Shown here one piece after another: positions 16,513-24,840 of a stretch of DNA of 64,000 nucleotides. The notes under the pieces were generated by a model. That model was not told the DNA's origin. It made no database searches and worked only from the letters and a program-made list of their open reading frames with translations. Origin of the DNA: Bradyrhizobium neotropicale. GTDB taxonomy: Bacteria > Pseudomonadota > Alphaproteobacteria > Rhizobiales > Xanthobacteraceae. The stretch lies in assembly GCF_001641695.1 (NCBI RefSeq), contig NZ_LSEF01000052.1, positions 76,498-140,497 of the forward strand, read 5' to 3'. Within the stretch, counting starts at the first letter, position 1, and each line of letters begins with the position of its first letter. Position numbers and translations under genes: made by a program.

Positions 16513-18459
16513 TCAGGCCGGCTCAAACTGCTTTTCCTCGCGCTGGACCATCATCGGCAAATCCTCCAGCTCAATGTCGGTCCGGAGTTGCCAGCGGCTG
16601 CTTCCGTCGGTCCCATCGTCGAGACGCGAGAACCCCAGCTTGCCGTAGTGTTCGCGGACCATCTCGTTCCTGTCGGTCGGAAGATAGATGCCCTCCAGGG
16701 TCGTGATGCCGGCCGTGCGCGCCCGCAATACGATCTCGGCGAGCACGGCCTGCTCGACGCATCGTCCGAGCACTCGGCAGCTCATGAGCCAGCTGTCGAT
16801 CGTCCAGGTGTCGTGCCGGGTCGCGCTGCAGATGATCACGCAGATGATGCCGTTGTCGCCGAACTTGTCGATCAGCCGCGCGTGCAGCGTCATGACGCTG
16901 TCGTCGGCTTCCAGCTTCTCGATCTGGGATTCGGTGTAGCGGCGCGTCGTCAGGTTGAACTGGTTGCTCTTGTTGATGAGCTGGGTGACGCGGGCGCGCG
17001 TCGTCCGGTCGAACGGACCGAAGACGATGCGCATTTCCAGCGACCGCAGATAGGACTTCAGATCGGTTGCTTGACCCTGCAGGCTCAGCCGGCGCGCATT
17101 GGCCTGATACATTTCGGCGCGGGCACGGTCTTCCTCGGAGAAATTGATCGCCTCGAAATAGCCGGCCGCGGCAAGCGTGCGAGCGTAGCTCGCCGGATCG
17201 GTTTCGAGCTCCGGCACCGCTACCTCAGGGATTTCCTGCCGGATCAAGCCCCGTTCGACCGGATTGTCATCCAGGAAGACGAAGGAATCCAGGCCCAGCG
17301 CGAGCTCTTTTGCAATGGCGCGGATGTTGGTCGCCTTGTCGTTCCAGTTGGCTTGGAACACCGCGATATGCTCTTCCTTCAACAGCATGTCCGGGTGTTC
17401 CTTGAACGGCTTGCGCGCGATGCTGTCAGTGTTCTTGGAGCTCACCGCGAGCACAATGCCGCGCGCACGCAAAGTCAACGCGAGTTGCTGCACGGCAAGA
17501 TGCGCCTCGCCGGTTGCATCGCCCTGGGCGATTTGAATGCCCTCCATGCCGTCGTCGCCGATCACACCGCCCCAGACGGTATTGTCGAGGTCAAGCACGA
17601 GAACACGGCGGCTCTTGCCGCGCATGGCGCCGATGATGCGCGCGACATGCTCGGCGTAAAGCGGAACCAGGGCATCCGCGAACGGCAGCTTCGCCAGGTT
17701 CCACTGGGCGGGCGAGTGCCAGTCGGCAAGGCCAACGGTCTCGGCGATGCCCGCCACGTCGAGCACCATGTCGGTCGATTGCAGCACCGCCTGGGAAATC
17801 TTCTGGTTGACGCGATCGACCAGATTGCGCGCCGTGCCGGCCAGCGCGCGGTCGAAGGATCCGAACAGCCCCTCGGGCGGCGCGGCGAGCGTCTGCAGGA
17901 CACACAGCGCACCGCTGTTGCGCGATATGCTCGCACGGATCGAATCGAGAAGTCTAATTGCCGCGTCAACGGCCTCGGTGGCCAGTTGCTCATTTCCCGG
18001 GCAGGGCTGCAGGGACAGCCCGCGGTGATCGAGCGCAAGCAGGACCGCGTCGGGCCGCGCCTTGTTGAGCGGGGAATCCGGTTCCAGCGACTCTTGCAGG
18101 AATTGATCATAAGCGCCCGTGATACATTCGAGCGCAATACCATGACGGGCGGCCGTGGCAACCAAGACGGGAACGATTAAATCGAGCGTTCCGTTTCCGA
18201 TCAGGCCGAGGCGAAAGGGCGTGAGCGGTGCAAGCGATATGCCGCTGAGTTGCAGTGATCGAATTGTCCGACCCAGCCGGGAGAGTTGCTGCTCATCGAG
18301 CGCGTGGGTCGCGAGAGCTCTGATCTTCTTTCCGACGGCGCCGCCGGAACCGTTTGCCAGTTCTTTGCAGCGGATCGAGAAATCGGAAGGAGGTTTTGGA
18401 AGCCAGGCGAGTTCTCGATACAGCTCTGCGGACACGGCCGTTCCTTTTTTTGGCAACAC
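16513..18459 (-). CDS. FkbH-like HAD-IIIC/acyltransferase, candidate glyceryl-ACP synthase
   Basis: A 648-residue three-part protein. Residues ~1-280 resemble the SGNH-like N-terminus of FkbH proteins; residues ~285-430 are a HAD-IIIC domain with DLDNT (Asp290, Asp292), SSKN and FLDDNP; residues ~440-648 look like a GNAT acyltransferase (LINKSNQFNLTTRR, GIYLPTDRNEMVREHYGKLGF). Characterised FkbH proteins take D-1,3-bisphosphoglycerate, lose phosphate and load glyceryl onto an ACP. It is the first gene of the minus-strand operon with MBOAT, SGNH, ACP and VOC genes, which fits a donor-loading role. The exact acyl group is inferred from the family, not visible in the sequence. Confidence 0.9.
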   Translation of the reverse strand: MLPKKGTAVSAELYRELAWLPKPPSDFSIRCKELANGSGGAVGKKIRALATHALDEQQLSRLGRTIRSLQLSGISLAPLTPFRLGLIGNGTLDLIVPVLVATAARHGIALECITGAYDQFLQESLEPDSPLNKARPDAVLLALDHRGLSLQPCPGNEQLATEAVDAAIRLLDSIRASISRNSGALCVLQTLAAPPEGLFGSFDRALAGTARNLVDRVNQKISQAVLQSTDMVLDVAGIAETVGLADWHSPAQWNLAKLPFADALVPLYAEHVARIIGAMRGKSRRVLVLDLDNTVWGGVIGDDGMEGIQIAQGDATGEAHLAVQQLALTLRARGIVLAVSSKNTDSIARKPFKEHPDMLLKEEHIAVFQANWNDKATNIRAIAKELALGLDSFVFLDDNPVERGLIRQEIPEVAVPELETDPASYARTLAAAGYFEAINFSEEDRARAEMYQANARRLSLQGQATDLKSYLRSLEMRIVFGPFDRTTRARVTQLINKSNQFNLTTRRYTESQIEKLEADDSVMTLHARLIDKFGDNGIICVIICSATRHDTWTIDSWLMSCRVLGRCVEQAVLAEIVLRARTAGITTLEGIYLPTDRNEMVREHYGKLGFSRLDDGTDGSSRWQLRTDIELEDLPMMVQREEKQFEPA

Positions 18460-18688
18460 GGTGATTGCCCACCTTGCTTGCGTTCCCCCTCATTGTTGTT
18501 AGCCACAATCTTTATCCATAATTCGACAGTTTCATGGCGATTGAAAACGCCGCTACATCTTCGAAGTGCGATGACACAAGTTTGTCGTGGTCAAGCAGGC
18601 AGAGCGAGAGCGCGCTGCGATAATCCGTTGTCACGTCGCGCAAATACGAAATAAGAACCTGGTTTCGATTGCGCGTGAGGAACCCGAA

Positions 18689-19780
18689 GTGACGAATGAA
18701 CTCGTTTTGTCGGTCGTAATTCCAAATCACAATTACGCCGATTATGTAGGCACTGCGGTCCAGAGCGCGCTCGACATTCGCTGGCCGAATGTCGAGGTGA
18801 TCGTCGTTGATGATGGATCGACGGACAATTCGCTCGAGGTCATCGAGGCCTACGCCGACAGGATTACGATCATCAATCAGGCCAATGCCGGCCAGATGCC
18901 GTCTTGTGTCAACGGTTTCCGCCGCTGCACCGGCGACGTCGTTATATTTCTCGATTCCGATGATGCACTTCATCCGGACATCATGACTGAAATTGCGGCA
19001 GTCTGGTCCGATGCGGCCAGCAAATTCCAGTTTCAGATGCGGGTCGTCGACGCCAAGGGAAATCCGACGGGCAGCATCCTCCCGCAATATTTTGCACACC
19101 CCACCCCCGAAGACATCCGCACATGGGTGGCGACGACTGGTGTCTATCCGACGCCGCCGGGATCGGGCAGTGCCTATCCGCGGGCGGTGGTCGACCAAAT
19201 CTTTGGATTTGAATCTGATTTTGTCGATCGCGCGCCCGACAGTTACTTGATTGCAGCAGCCCCTGTATTTGGCGACGTCATCACGATTCCGAAGCCGCTG
19301 GTGGATTATCGGGTTCATGGGTTGAATCATGGCGCGCACCTGCATCTGGACGACAGCCGCTTCGCGCGGGAAGTCGACCTGACCCGTCGGCGTCACAAGT
19401 TCTTCACTGAAGTGGCAAGCAGTGCCGGGATGTCGGTGGATGCCGGCGCGCTCAACAGGAATTTGCTGTTCCTGTGCCTGCGCGCCGCGTCGTACTCCCT
19501 GCGACCGGACATCCATCCGATTGCGGACGACAGCGCGATGCAGATTGCCTCCGCCACCTTCAAGGCACGGGCGTTTCCGCAGGGCTTTTCACAGGCGCAA
19601 CGGACGTCGTTATTTTTGTGGATGATTTTTGCATTGTTTGGGCCGCGCGGCCTTCGCCGGTCCGTGGTGAGCTGGCGCTATGTGCCGACGGCGCGGCCGC
19701 AATGGATGAGAAGAACGCTTAGCCTGCTTCGGGTGGTGAAGAAAGCGCCAGGAACAAGTGCGGGGCGAGAGCTGGCCTAG
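18689..19780 (+). CDS. Family 2 glycosyltransferase
   Basis: A 363-residue GT2 with a GT-A fold: LSVVIPNHNYADYVGTAV at the N-terminus, VIVVDDGSTDNS near residue 45, and the metal-binding FLDSDDALHPD near residue 90. It should transfer a sugar from a nucleotide donor to the lipid-linked repeat unit at the cytoplasmic face. I chose GTG 18689 because AGGA lies seven bases upstream and the family normally begins about five residues before this strand; the open frame to 18587 adds an unlikely leader. It is transcribed away from the FkbH operon, from a 229-base divergent promoter region. Confidence 0.9.
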   Translation: MTNELVLSVVIPNHNYADYVGTAVQSALDIRWPNVEVIVVDDGSTDNSLEVIEAYADRITIINQANAGQMPSCVNGFRRCTGDVVIFLDSDDALHPDIMTEIAAVWSDAASKFQFQMRVVDAKGNPTGSILPQYFAHPTPEDIRTWVATTGVYPTPPGSGSAYPRAVVDQIFGFESDFVDRAPDSYLIAAAPVFGDVITIPKPLVDYRVHGLNHGAHLHLDDSRFAREVDLTRRRHKFFTEVASSAGMSVDAGALNRNLLFLCLRAASYSLRPDIHPIADDSAMQIASATFKARAFPQGFSQAQRTSLFLWMIFALFGPRGLRRSVVSWRYVPTARPQWMRRTLSLLRVVKKAPGTSAGRELA

Positions 19781-19797
19781 CGCGAACATGGAGGCCT

Positions 19798-20805
19798 TCA
19801 CTCGGCGAAATGCGGTTGCTGGACCCTGCGACGCGGCTTGAGAAATTCCGCAAGCGGGCGCTCGAACAGTCGCCATGCCGCTACGCCTATCAAGGCGGAA
19901 AGGACCAGACTGGCGGCGAAAAACGACAAAGGGTTGAAGTGTGCCTTGAACTTCCCGATCGCGGAGATGGTCAGCGTATGCGTCAGGTAGACCGAATATG
20001 AGGCGTCGCCGAGCACGGCAAGGGCAGGAACAAGAGGGACGCCCCTGTTCTTCTCAATGATGACGGCTCCGGCGACGAGTAGGAATGCCGGTATTCCCCA
20101 GACCATCGCACGTGGCGAGTCGATCTCGAATCTGACCGAAACGAAAAGCAACAGCAGACCAGCAGTCAGCGAGATGTAACCCCAGCGAAGCTGCGGCAGG
20201 CGATCTTGTTCAAATGCTCTGCCCAGCAATACCCCGGCCGGAAATTCGAGCACGATCGGGGCGGTGTAAAAAACGATCAGCGGGCTGCCGCCGGTGTAAA
20301 GACGGCCGATCAAGGTCAGGACAAGGAATACCGCGGCCAGGAAAACCAGTCGCGTGGTATTCTCCAGAACGAGTGCCATGGCAAAGACGGCATAAAAGAA
20401 CATCTCGTAGTTCAGGGTCCATCCCGGCACCACCACTGGCCAGATCTCGCCGTCGCTCGGAGATCGCATCGGAACGAAGAAAAGTGAGGCGAGAGTGTGC
20501 GTGGTGCTGACAACAAGCCGTGGAAACAGGATCGGAAAGACCATCGCCGCGAACACGAAAGAAAGCGTCACGAACCAGTACATCGGAACAATTCTGACCA
20601 TGCGGTTCAGGAAGAAATCTGTCGGCGCCTGCGTGCGGTAGGCGGTCACGGTCCACATGACGAACCCGCTGACGACAAAAAAGACGTCCACGCCGGCGCT
20701 GCCGATGACGAGCGTCCGTCCGTACGTGAAGCCTTGCGCATGAAACGCCACAACCCCGAAGGCCGCAAACGCTCGCAAATATTGGATGGAGAGAAGCTTT
20801 GCCAA
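19798..20805 (-). CDS. Acyltransferase-3 family membrane protein (OafA/ExoZ type)
   Basis: A 335-residue integral-membrane acyltransferase. It opens LSIQYLRAFAAFGVVAFHA, with the family's R-x-x-A and conserved His, then GVDVFFVVSGFVM, RMVRIVPMYW and GDASYSVYLTHTL. It probably O-acetylates an EPS sugar using acetyl-CoA. No ATG fits: the frame to 20937 runs through unrelated residues, whereas TTG 20805 has GGAG seven bases upstream and starts exactly at the family boundary. It converges on the GT2 gene, with 17 bases between stops. A second member lies at 27370-28503. Confidence 0.9.
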   Translation of the reverse strand: MAKLLSIQYLRAFAAFGVVAFHAQGFTYGRTLVIGSAGVDVFFVVSGFVMWTVTAYRTQAPTDFFLNRMVRIVPMYWFVTLSFVFAAMVFPILFPRLVVSTTHTLASLFFVPMRSPSDGEIWPVVVPGWTLNYEMFFYAVFAMALVLENTTRLVFLAAVFLVLTLIGRLYTGGSPLIVFYTAPIVLEFPAGVLLGRAFEQDRLPQLRWGYISLTAGLLLLFVSVRFEIDSPRAMVWGIPAFLLVAGAVIIEKNRGVPLVPALAVLGDASYSVYLTHTLTISAIGKFKAHFNPLSFFAASLVLSALIGVAAWRLFERPLAEFLKPRRRVQQPHFAE

Positions 20806-21131
20806 AGGCTGTCTCCAGTAGTGACGACCACTGTCCGAATGACGCCCACAGAAGTCCGTGCCGCGTCCTTGCATGCGCGGCCTTACGTCCATCGCATTTC
20901 GGGTGAGTTCGGCGCGAAGCGCGGCGGCCAGCATCACTGGCGTCGGCTTCCCGTGGGGCTTCTCATCTTCCCAGGAGAGTTCGTTGTTCGTGTGGATGTT
21001 ATGCGTTTTTTTTGCGCCGCGAGGTCCGTCATGGACCGGCGCAGCGCATCAGTAGAACGAGGAACGCGCTCGGAGACGGAGTGGGCAATCTGGCTCGCCG
21101 GACCTGAACGGCACGCAAAACCAGCGGAGGT
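20806..21131. other. Gap between Wzy-like and acyltransferase genes
   Basis: About 325 bases between two minus-strand genes. Plus-strand frames spanning it are low-complexity antisense readings without domains. It presumably holds the promoter of the acyltransferase. I see no RNA gene and no strong hairpin. Confidence 0.4.
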
Positions 21132-22412
21132 TCAGCCCGATTGCGAGGGTAGGCGTTGAAGCGACTGACGCGCTGGGGGTCCCACCAGTGTCAGCAGCCA
21201 GACGATCAGCGCGAAGCTTGGCTTCAGCACGACCCCGATACTGATCCAGCTGAACACGAGAAAGTTGCAAATCTCCACGCGCAGCCGGCTCGAATACAGC
21301 CGTTGCAGAAGAATAGCTGCGATAAGGCCAAACCCGAGCAAGCCGTATTCATAGATCAACTTTGCCCAGGTCGGATCGTTGACCTCATAGTTCATGCGAT
21401 ACAGCTGGACGTCCCTCAGATAGCTGCCTGCCCCGTTGCCAAACCATGTGGTAAGGGGGCCGTTGTCGAAGCTGTGTCCGATCATTTCCATCGGTGCGAC
21501 GAAGCGCGCATAAGCGCTTGTATTCGGTGTCTGAAACTCGGAGAGACGGTCGAACCACAGGTCTAGGCCCGGAATGTTCAAACTGTAGAGCAGGTACAGC
21601 GCCAGGATCAGGCCAACGAGATAGACGACGAAGAGCGGAATGCGAGCGAGTGATCTCGGCAGCAACAATCCAGCGGTGATTGCGAGCAGGCCGGAGCCGG
21701 AAAGCGAACAAAGCAGTCCAGCCGCGAGAATGCCCATAGTGCGCAGCCTCGCCCGCGACCCGAACTCGATGATGAGGGCCAGCGCCACCACGAGGGAAAG
21801 ATCAGCCGACTCGCGGAGGAAAAAGCCGTTTGGCTTGATGATTCCGCCGCCTTCGCGGACGAAGGTGTAGTGCCCGGCACCACGAATGGCTTCGGGGAGG
21901 CTGAAATAGATGTTGGTCAGAAGCGACGATTTGGTGGCGTTGACCAGCACGATCTGCACGATCGCGATGCCGGCGATGACCGTTGCTGCCGAGACATAGG
22001 CGGACAGAATATATTCGTGGACACCCTCCGGTGCCCCCTTCAGCCGAATGGCGAACGGAGCATAGAGAACGAAAAGAAGCATCAACGACGTCCATGACGT
22101 CGACGTTGTCGCGGTATAGGTTCCGAAGCAGGCGAAGATCAAGGCGACCAAGAACAGCGCCAGAGACAGGAACCCGATCGAGGCGAAGCCACTCATCAAC
22201 AGATACGCCGTTACGAGGGCATAGCAGATGAGATCGGTCGACGCCGGAAAGGCGCTGATATTGTAGGCAATCTGCGACAGGAACAGAACGGAGATGATCG
22301 ATGCCCATATGGCACGTCTCCCCGACTTGCTGAGTTCGGTGTCAGATGACGTTAACTGCGGCCGCGTCACCCCAGCCGGTGCCGCCAGAGGAACTTGAAT
22401 CTCAAAGGTCAT
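21132..22412 (-). CDS. Wzy-type polymerase / O-antigen ligase family membrane protein
   Basis: A 426-residue protein with about eleven membrane helices and one large periplasmic loop. The loop holds WFGNGAGSYLRDVQ, followed by WAKLIYEYGLLGFGL, the usual order in Wzy/WaaL proteins (G-x-G-x-G/S, then E-x-G-L-L-G at the next helix). It is the better of the two polymerase candidates in the window and should join lipid-linked repeat units in the periplasm, with the co-polymerase at 8583-10994. The following minus-strand genes are glycosyltransferases at larger distance; its upstream neighbour (22502-23680) ends 89 bases before. Confidence 0.85.
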   Translation of the reverse strand: MTFEIQVPLAAPAGVTRPQLTSSDTELSKSGRRAIWASIISVLFLSQIAYNISAFPASTDLICYALVTAYLLMSGFASIGFLSLALFLVALIFACFGTYTATTSTSWTSLMLLFVLYAPFAIRLKGAPEGVHEYILSAYVSAATVIAGIAIVQIVLVNATKSSLLTNIYFSLPEAIRGAGHYTFVREGGGIIKPNGFFLRESADLSLVVALALIIEFGSRARLRTMGILAAGLLCSLSGSGLLAITAGLLLPRSLARIPLFVVYLVGLILALYLLYSLNIPGLDLWFDRLSEFQTPNTSAYARFVAPMEMIGHSFDNGPLTTWFGNGAGSYLRDVQLYRMNYEVNDPTWAKLIYEYGLLGFGLIAAILLQRLYSSRLRVEICNFLVFSWISIGVVLKPSFALIVWLLTLVGPPARQSLQRLPSQSG

Positions 22413-22501
22413 CGCGGCTTTCGCCTGGGTGGATCGAGATCACGCTAACACACTCCGGTCATGTGCAACGGCCGATATCGGAATACAGTTTTGACGTCAC
22501 G

Positions 22502-23680
22502 TCAGTCCCTCCGGAGCAGGATGTCACGAAGGCGCTCGGTTCCCTGCTCGAGCCCGAAGCGGCTCGACATCAGTTCGAACAGCTTGGCCTGGTTCCGGTT
22601 AAGGACGGCGAGGTCGTCGATACTGCCGATGATGACATTTGCCAAGCCTTCCATGGTGTCCGCGAGATACATGGCCGATTGCTCATCGGTAGTGGTGCCA
22701 TCGACTGCCGTTCGAAGTCCGAATATGGGAAGCCTCGCGAATGCGTAATCCAACAGTTTCAGCTTGAAACCCCCACCGAGCGTCTCCGCGACCAGTCCGC
22801 CGCGCGACCTCGCAACCACGCCCGAGAGATCGGCAACCGGGCCATGGAACACCAGATTCGGTCGCTCATGGGCATAGCGGGCCTGGATGGCCTCCGGAAC
22901 GTTTCCGACTACGTCGAGAGTGACGTTCTTGGATTTCAGCACGGGAAGCAACGTGCCAACGATGTGCTCGAGATTGCGCTGCTTTGCTACCCATTCGAAT
23001 GAGCCGAGTAGCAGGATGGATCGCGGCCGGGTTGGCTCGATGCAATCGCTCGGCGCGATCGTTCCGAGATAGATCGGCGGCACCACGAACGTGGTCTTGC
23101 CTGACGGCGCGAAATAAGCTGCGTCGACGTCGGTGATGCAGACAATGCGGTTGGCGACCTTGACGATGCGGTGCTCCAGCCGCCGGTACTTTTCAGCATC
23201 CCAGCGCATGATCGTCCGCCGCACCGGGTTGGCGAAGTCCTTCGCGATCTCGCGCCGGATCTTTTCTTCGGCGTTATGCGCCACATAGCAGATTGAGGCT
23301 TGCTTTCGCTGCTGTAAAACCGTCGGCAAGAACGCGGCGGAGCGGGCGTGATCGAACACGATCCAGTCCCAGTGTTGATTCAAGAGTTCTGTCAGAGCAG
23401 TCCCGATCAAGGGCGGTGCGAGACTGTAGGCGTCCCTTGGCAACGATGTGAGCAGGCTCAGAATTCCGAATCGCCTTGGCCACGGCGGCTCCGGGAAGGC
23501 CGTGCGCGGCAAGCGGAGCAAGCGGTCTTCGATCGGCCCGTTCTCGCGTCGCGTGCCGACGACCGTGACGGCAGCCCGCTCGGTCCTTGAGAGCGCTGTA
23601 AGCATTCCCGCTGTATAGAGCGCATCGCCGCTAAAGAGCGGTGAGGGGACGCGGCCGGCGATCCAGAGAACCTTCTTCAT
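22502..23680 (-). CDS. Family 4 glycosyltransferase
   Basis: A 392-residue GT-B-fold glycosyltransferase. The N-terminal half begins VLWIAGRVPSPLFSGDALY; the C-terminal nucleotide-sugar domain starts at RSILLLGSFEW (about residue 215), with LVFHGPVADLSGVVARSRGGLV and LKLLDYAFARLPIFG. It is close to rhizobial proteins annotated as glycosyl transferase group 1. ATG 23680 (MKKVLW) is preferred over 23698 because the six extra residues are not family-like. Stop to next gene is 89 bases. It is presumably one of the repeat-unit assembly enzymes. Confidence 0.88.
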   Translation of the reverse strand: MKKVLWIAGRVPSPLFSGDALYTAGMLTALSRTERAAVTVVGTRRENGPIEDRLLRLPRTAFPEPPWPRRFGILSLLTSLPRDAYSLAPPLIGTALTELLNQHWDWIVFDHARSAAFLPTVLQQRKQASICYVAHNAEEKIRREIAKDFANPVRRTIMRWDAEKYRRLEHRIVKVANRIVCITDVDAAYFAPSGKTTFVVPPIYLGTIAPSDCIEPTRPRSILLLGSFEWVAKQRNLEHIVGTLLPVLKSKNVTLDVVGNVPEAIQARYAHERPNLVFHGPVADLSGVVARSRGGLVAETLGGGFKLKLLDYAFARLPIFGLRTAVDGTTTDEQSAMYLADTMEGLANVIIGSIDDLAVLNRNQAKLFELMSSRFGLEQGTERLRDILLRRD

Positions 23681-23741
23681 CGCTCTATCTCGAAACAACG
23701 CTCAGAACGGAATGCCGAGGCCGAGCAACGGCGACTTTGGA

Positions 23742-24551
23742 TCACGCGACGGATGGAGATTTCGCGGCGAGCAGGCGTCGCTTGACAAGGAGCCTTGCAA
23801 CGTAGGTGATCCGCTTTGTGCCGCGAGCGATGGAGGCAAGCCTCTGGCGAAGCCGCTCCGTGGACTGCAAGGGGGGAGCATCGAGATTGCGCGGCTCGAT
23901 GCTGCTTTCGTAGGCCGCCTGGCTGACGAGAAACGGTTGGGTCTCGGCGAAATCAATCCCGTGCCGATCGTAATAGACGAGCTTGTGGTCGAGTGGTCGG
24001 TCGGCGACCGAAAGTGCCCTGATCAGCTCAACTGCGCCCTTTCCGGTGATGGCATAGGCGGCGGATCCCAACGCAGGCTTTAGAGGAACGACGAGCTGGG
24101 CCGTTTCGCCCTTGACGAGCGAAACGCCAGATTTCGACGTATGCGCATAGTGAATGCCCTCGAATTTCACGATGTCGCACCTCTTCAGAAAGCGCGACAG
24201 ATCGTGCCGATAGAATTGCGCAAAGCGTTCGTCGAACGCGGCGTCGTCCTCGAGGATGATGGCCATCGGCAAGTTCCTGCGAACGATGCGTTTCAGCGCG
24301 GCGATGTGCGAAAGGTAGCAACCGATTTCGCCTGCCTTCATCGAGCGATTGGCAGGGGTAAAGTGAAATTCGCGGCGGATCACCCGGCGGATGAGCGTCG
24401 CGCGCTTCCTGGCGTCAATCGCGGGGAGTCTTTCAAAGGGGATCCCGAGCCGCGTCAGCGTACTCGAAATGTCCTGCCATCGCGCAACGTCCCGATCAAG
24501 ATTGATGACGAAGGCCGGTATGGTAGCGTCGGTTGCCACAACTTCTCTCAC
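23742..24551 (-). CDS. Family 25 glycosyltransferase
   Basis: A 269-residue GT25 (LPS beta-1,4-galactosyltransferase family). Seen are AFVINLDRDVARW near the start, LPAIDARK, the MKAGEIGCYLSHIAALKRI segment typical of the family near residue 72, and IILEDDAAFDERF (E-D-D) near residue 100. GT25 enzymes usually add galactose or a related sugar to surface glycans. ATG 24551 is preceded closely by a 15-base palindrome at 24565-24579. The gene runs towards the GT4 gene, 61 bases between them, and probably shares its transcript. Confidence 0.9.
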   Translation of the reverse strand: MREVVATDATIPAFVINLDRDVARWQDISSTLTRLGIPFERLPAIDARKRATLIRRVIRREFHFTPANRSMKAGEIGCYLSHIAALKRIVRRNLPMAIILEDDAAFDERFAQFYRHDLSRFLKRCDIVKFEGIHYAHTSKSGVSLVKGETAQLVVPLKPALGSAAYAITGKGAVELIRALSVADRPLDHKLVYYDRHGIDFAETQPFLVSQAAYESSIEPRNLDAPPLQSTERLRQRLASIARGTKRITYVARLLVKRRLLAAKSPSVA

Positions 24552-24564
24552 GTTTGATTTGTCG

Positions 24565-24579
24565 CTTGCTCAGAGCAAG
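24565..24579. promoter_or_regulatory. 15-base palindrome next to the GT25 start
   Basis: CTTGCTC-A-GAGCAAG is a perfect inverted repeat with one central base, 14 bases upstream of the GT25 start codon on the minus strand. In the mRNA it would fold into a small hairpin beside the ribosome-binding site; in DNA it could be an operator within the divergent region shared with the GH16 gene. Confidence 0.35.
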
Positions 24580-24840
24580 TGGTGTTGCCGCAAATTTCGT
24601 CATTCTCCAGACAAAAATTCGGCAGTCCGACCACATCATGGCCAAGCTTGACGTGTCTTATGCGAAGCCAAACTCCCGTCTTCATCCATTTCGTCAATGT
24701 GAATGGCTGAACGTCGGGAAACTCCTAGAGTGCGAGGCTAACCTGTCCTACCGACGCAAGGCTGTCAACTTGAGCGAGCTCTGTTGATGAAGACAGGAGT
24801 CGCCGTCATCGAAATTTCACACGCGCAAAAGGCTAGCTGA

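Noticed and set aside
16588..18180. 530-codon plus-strand frame opposite the FkbH-like gene
   Set aside because: Antisense of a gene with clear HAD motifs; no recognisable protein features.
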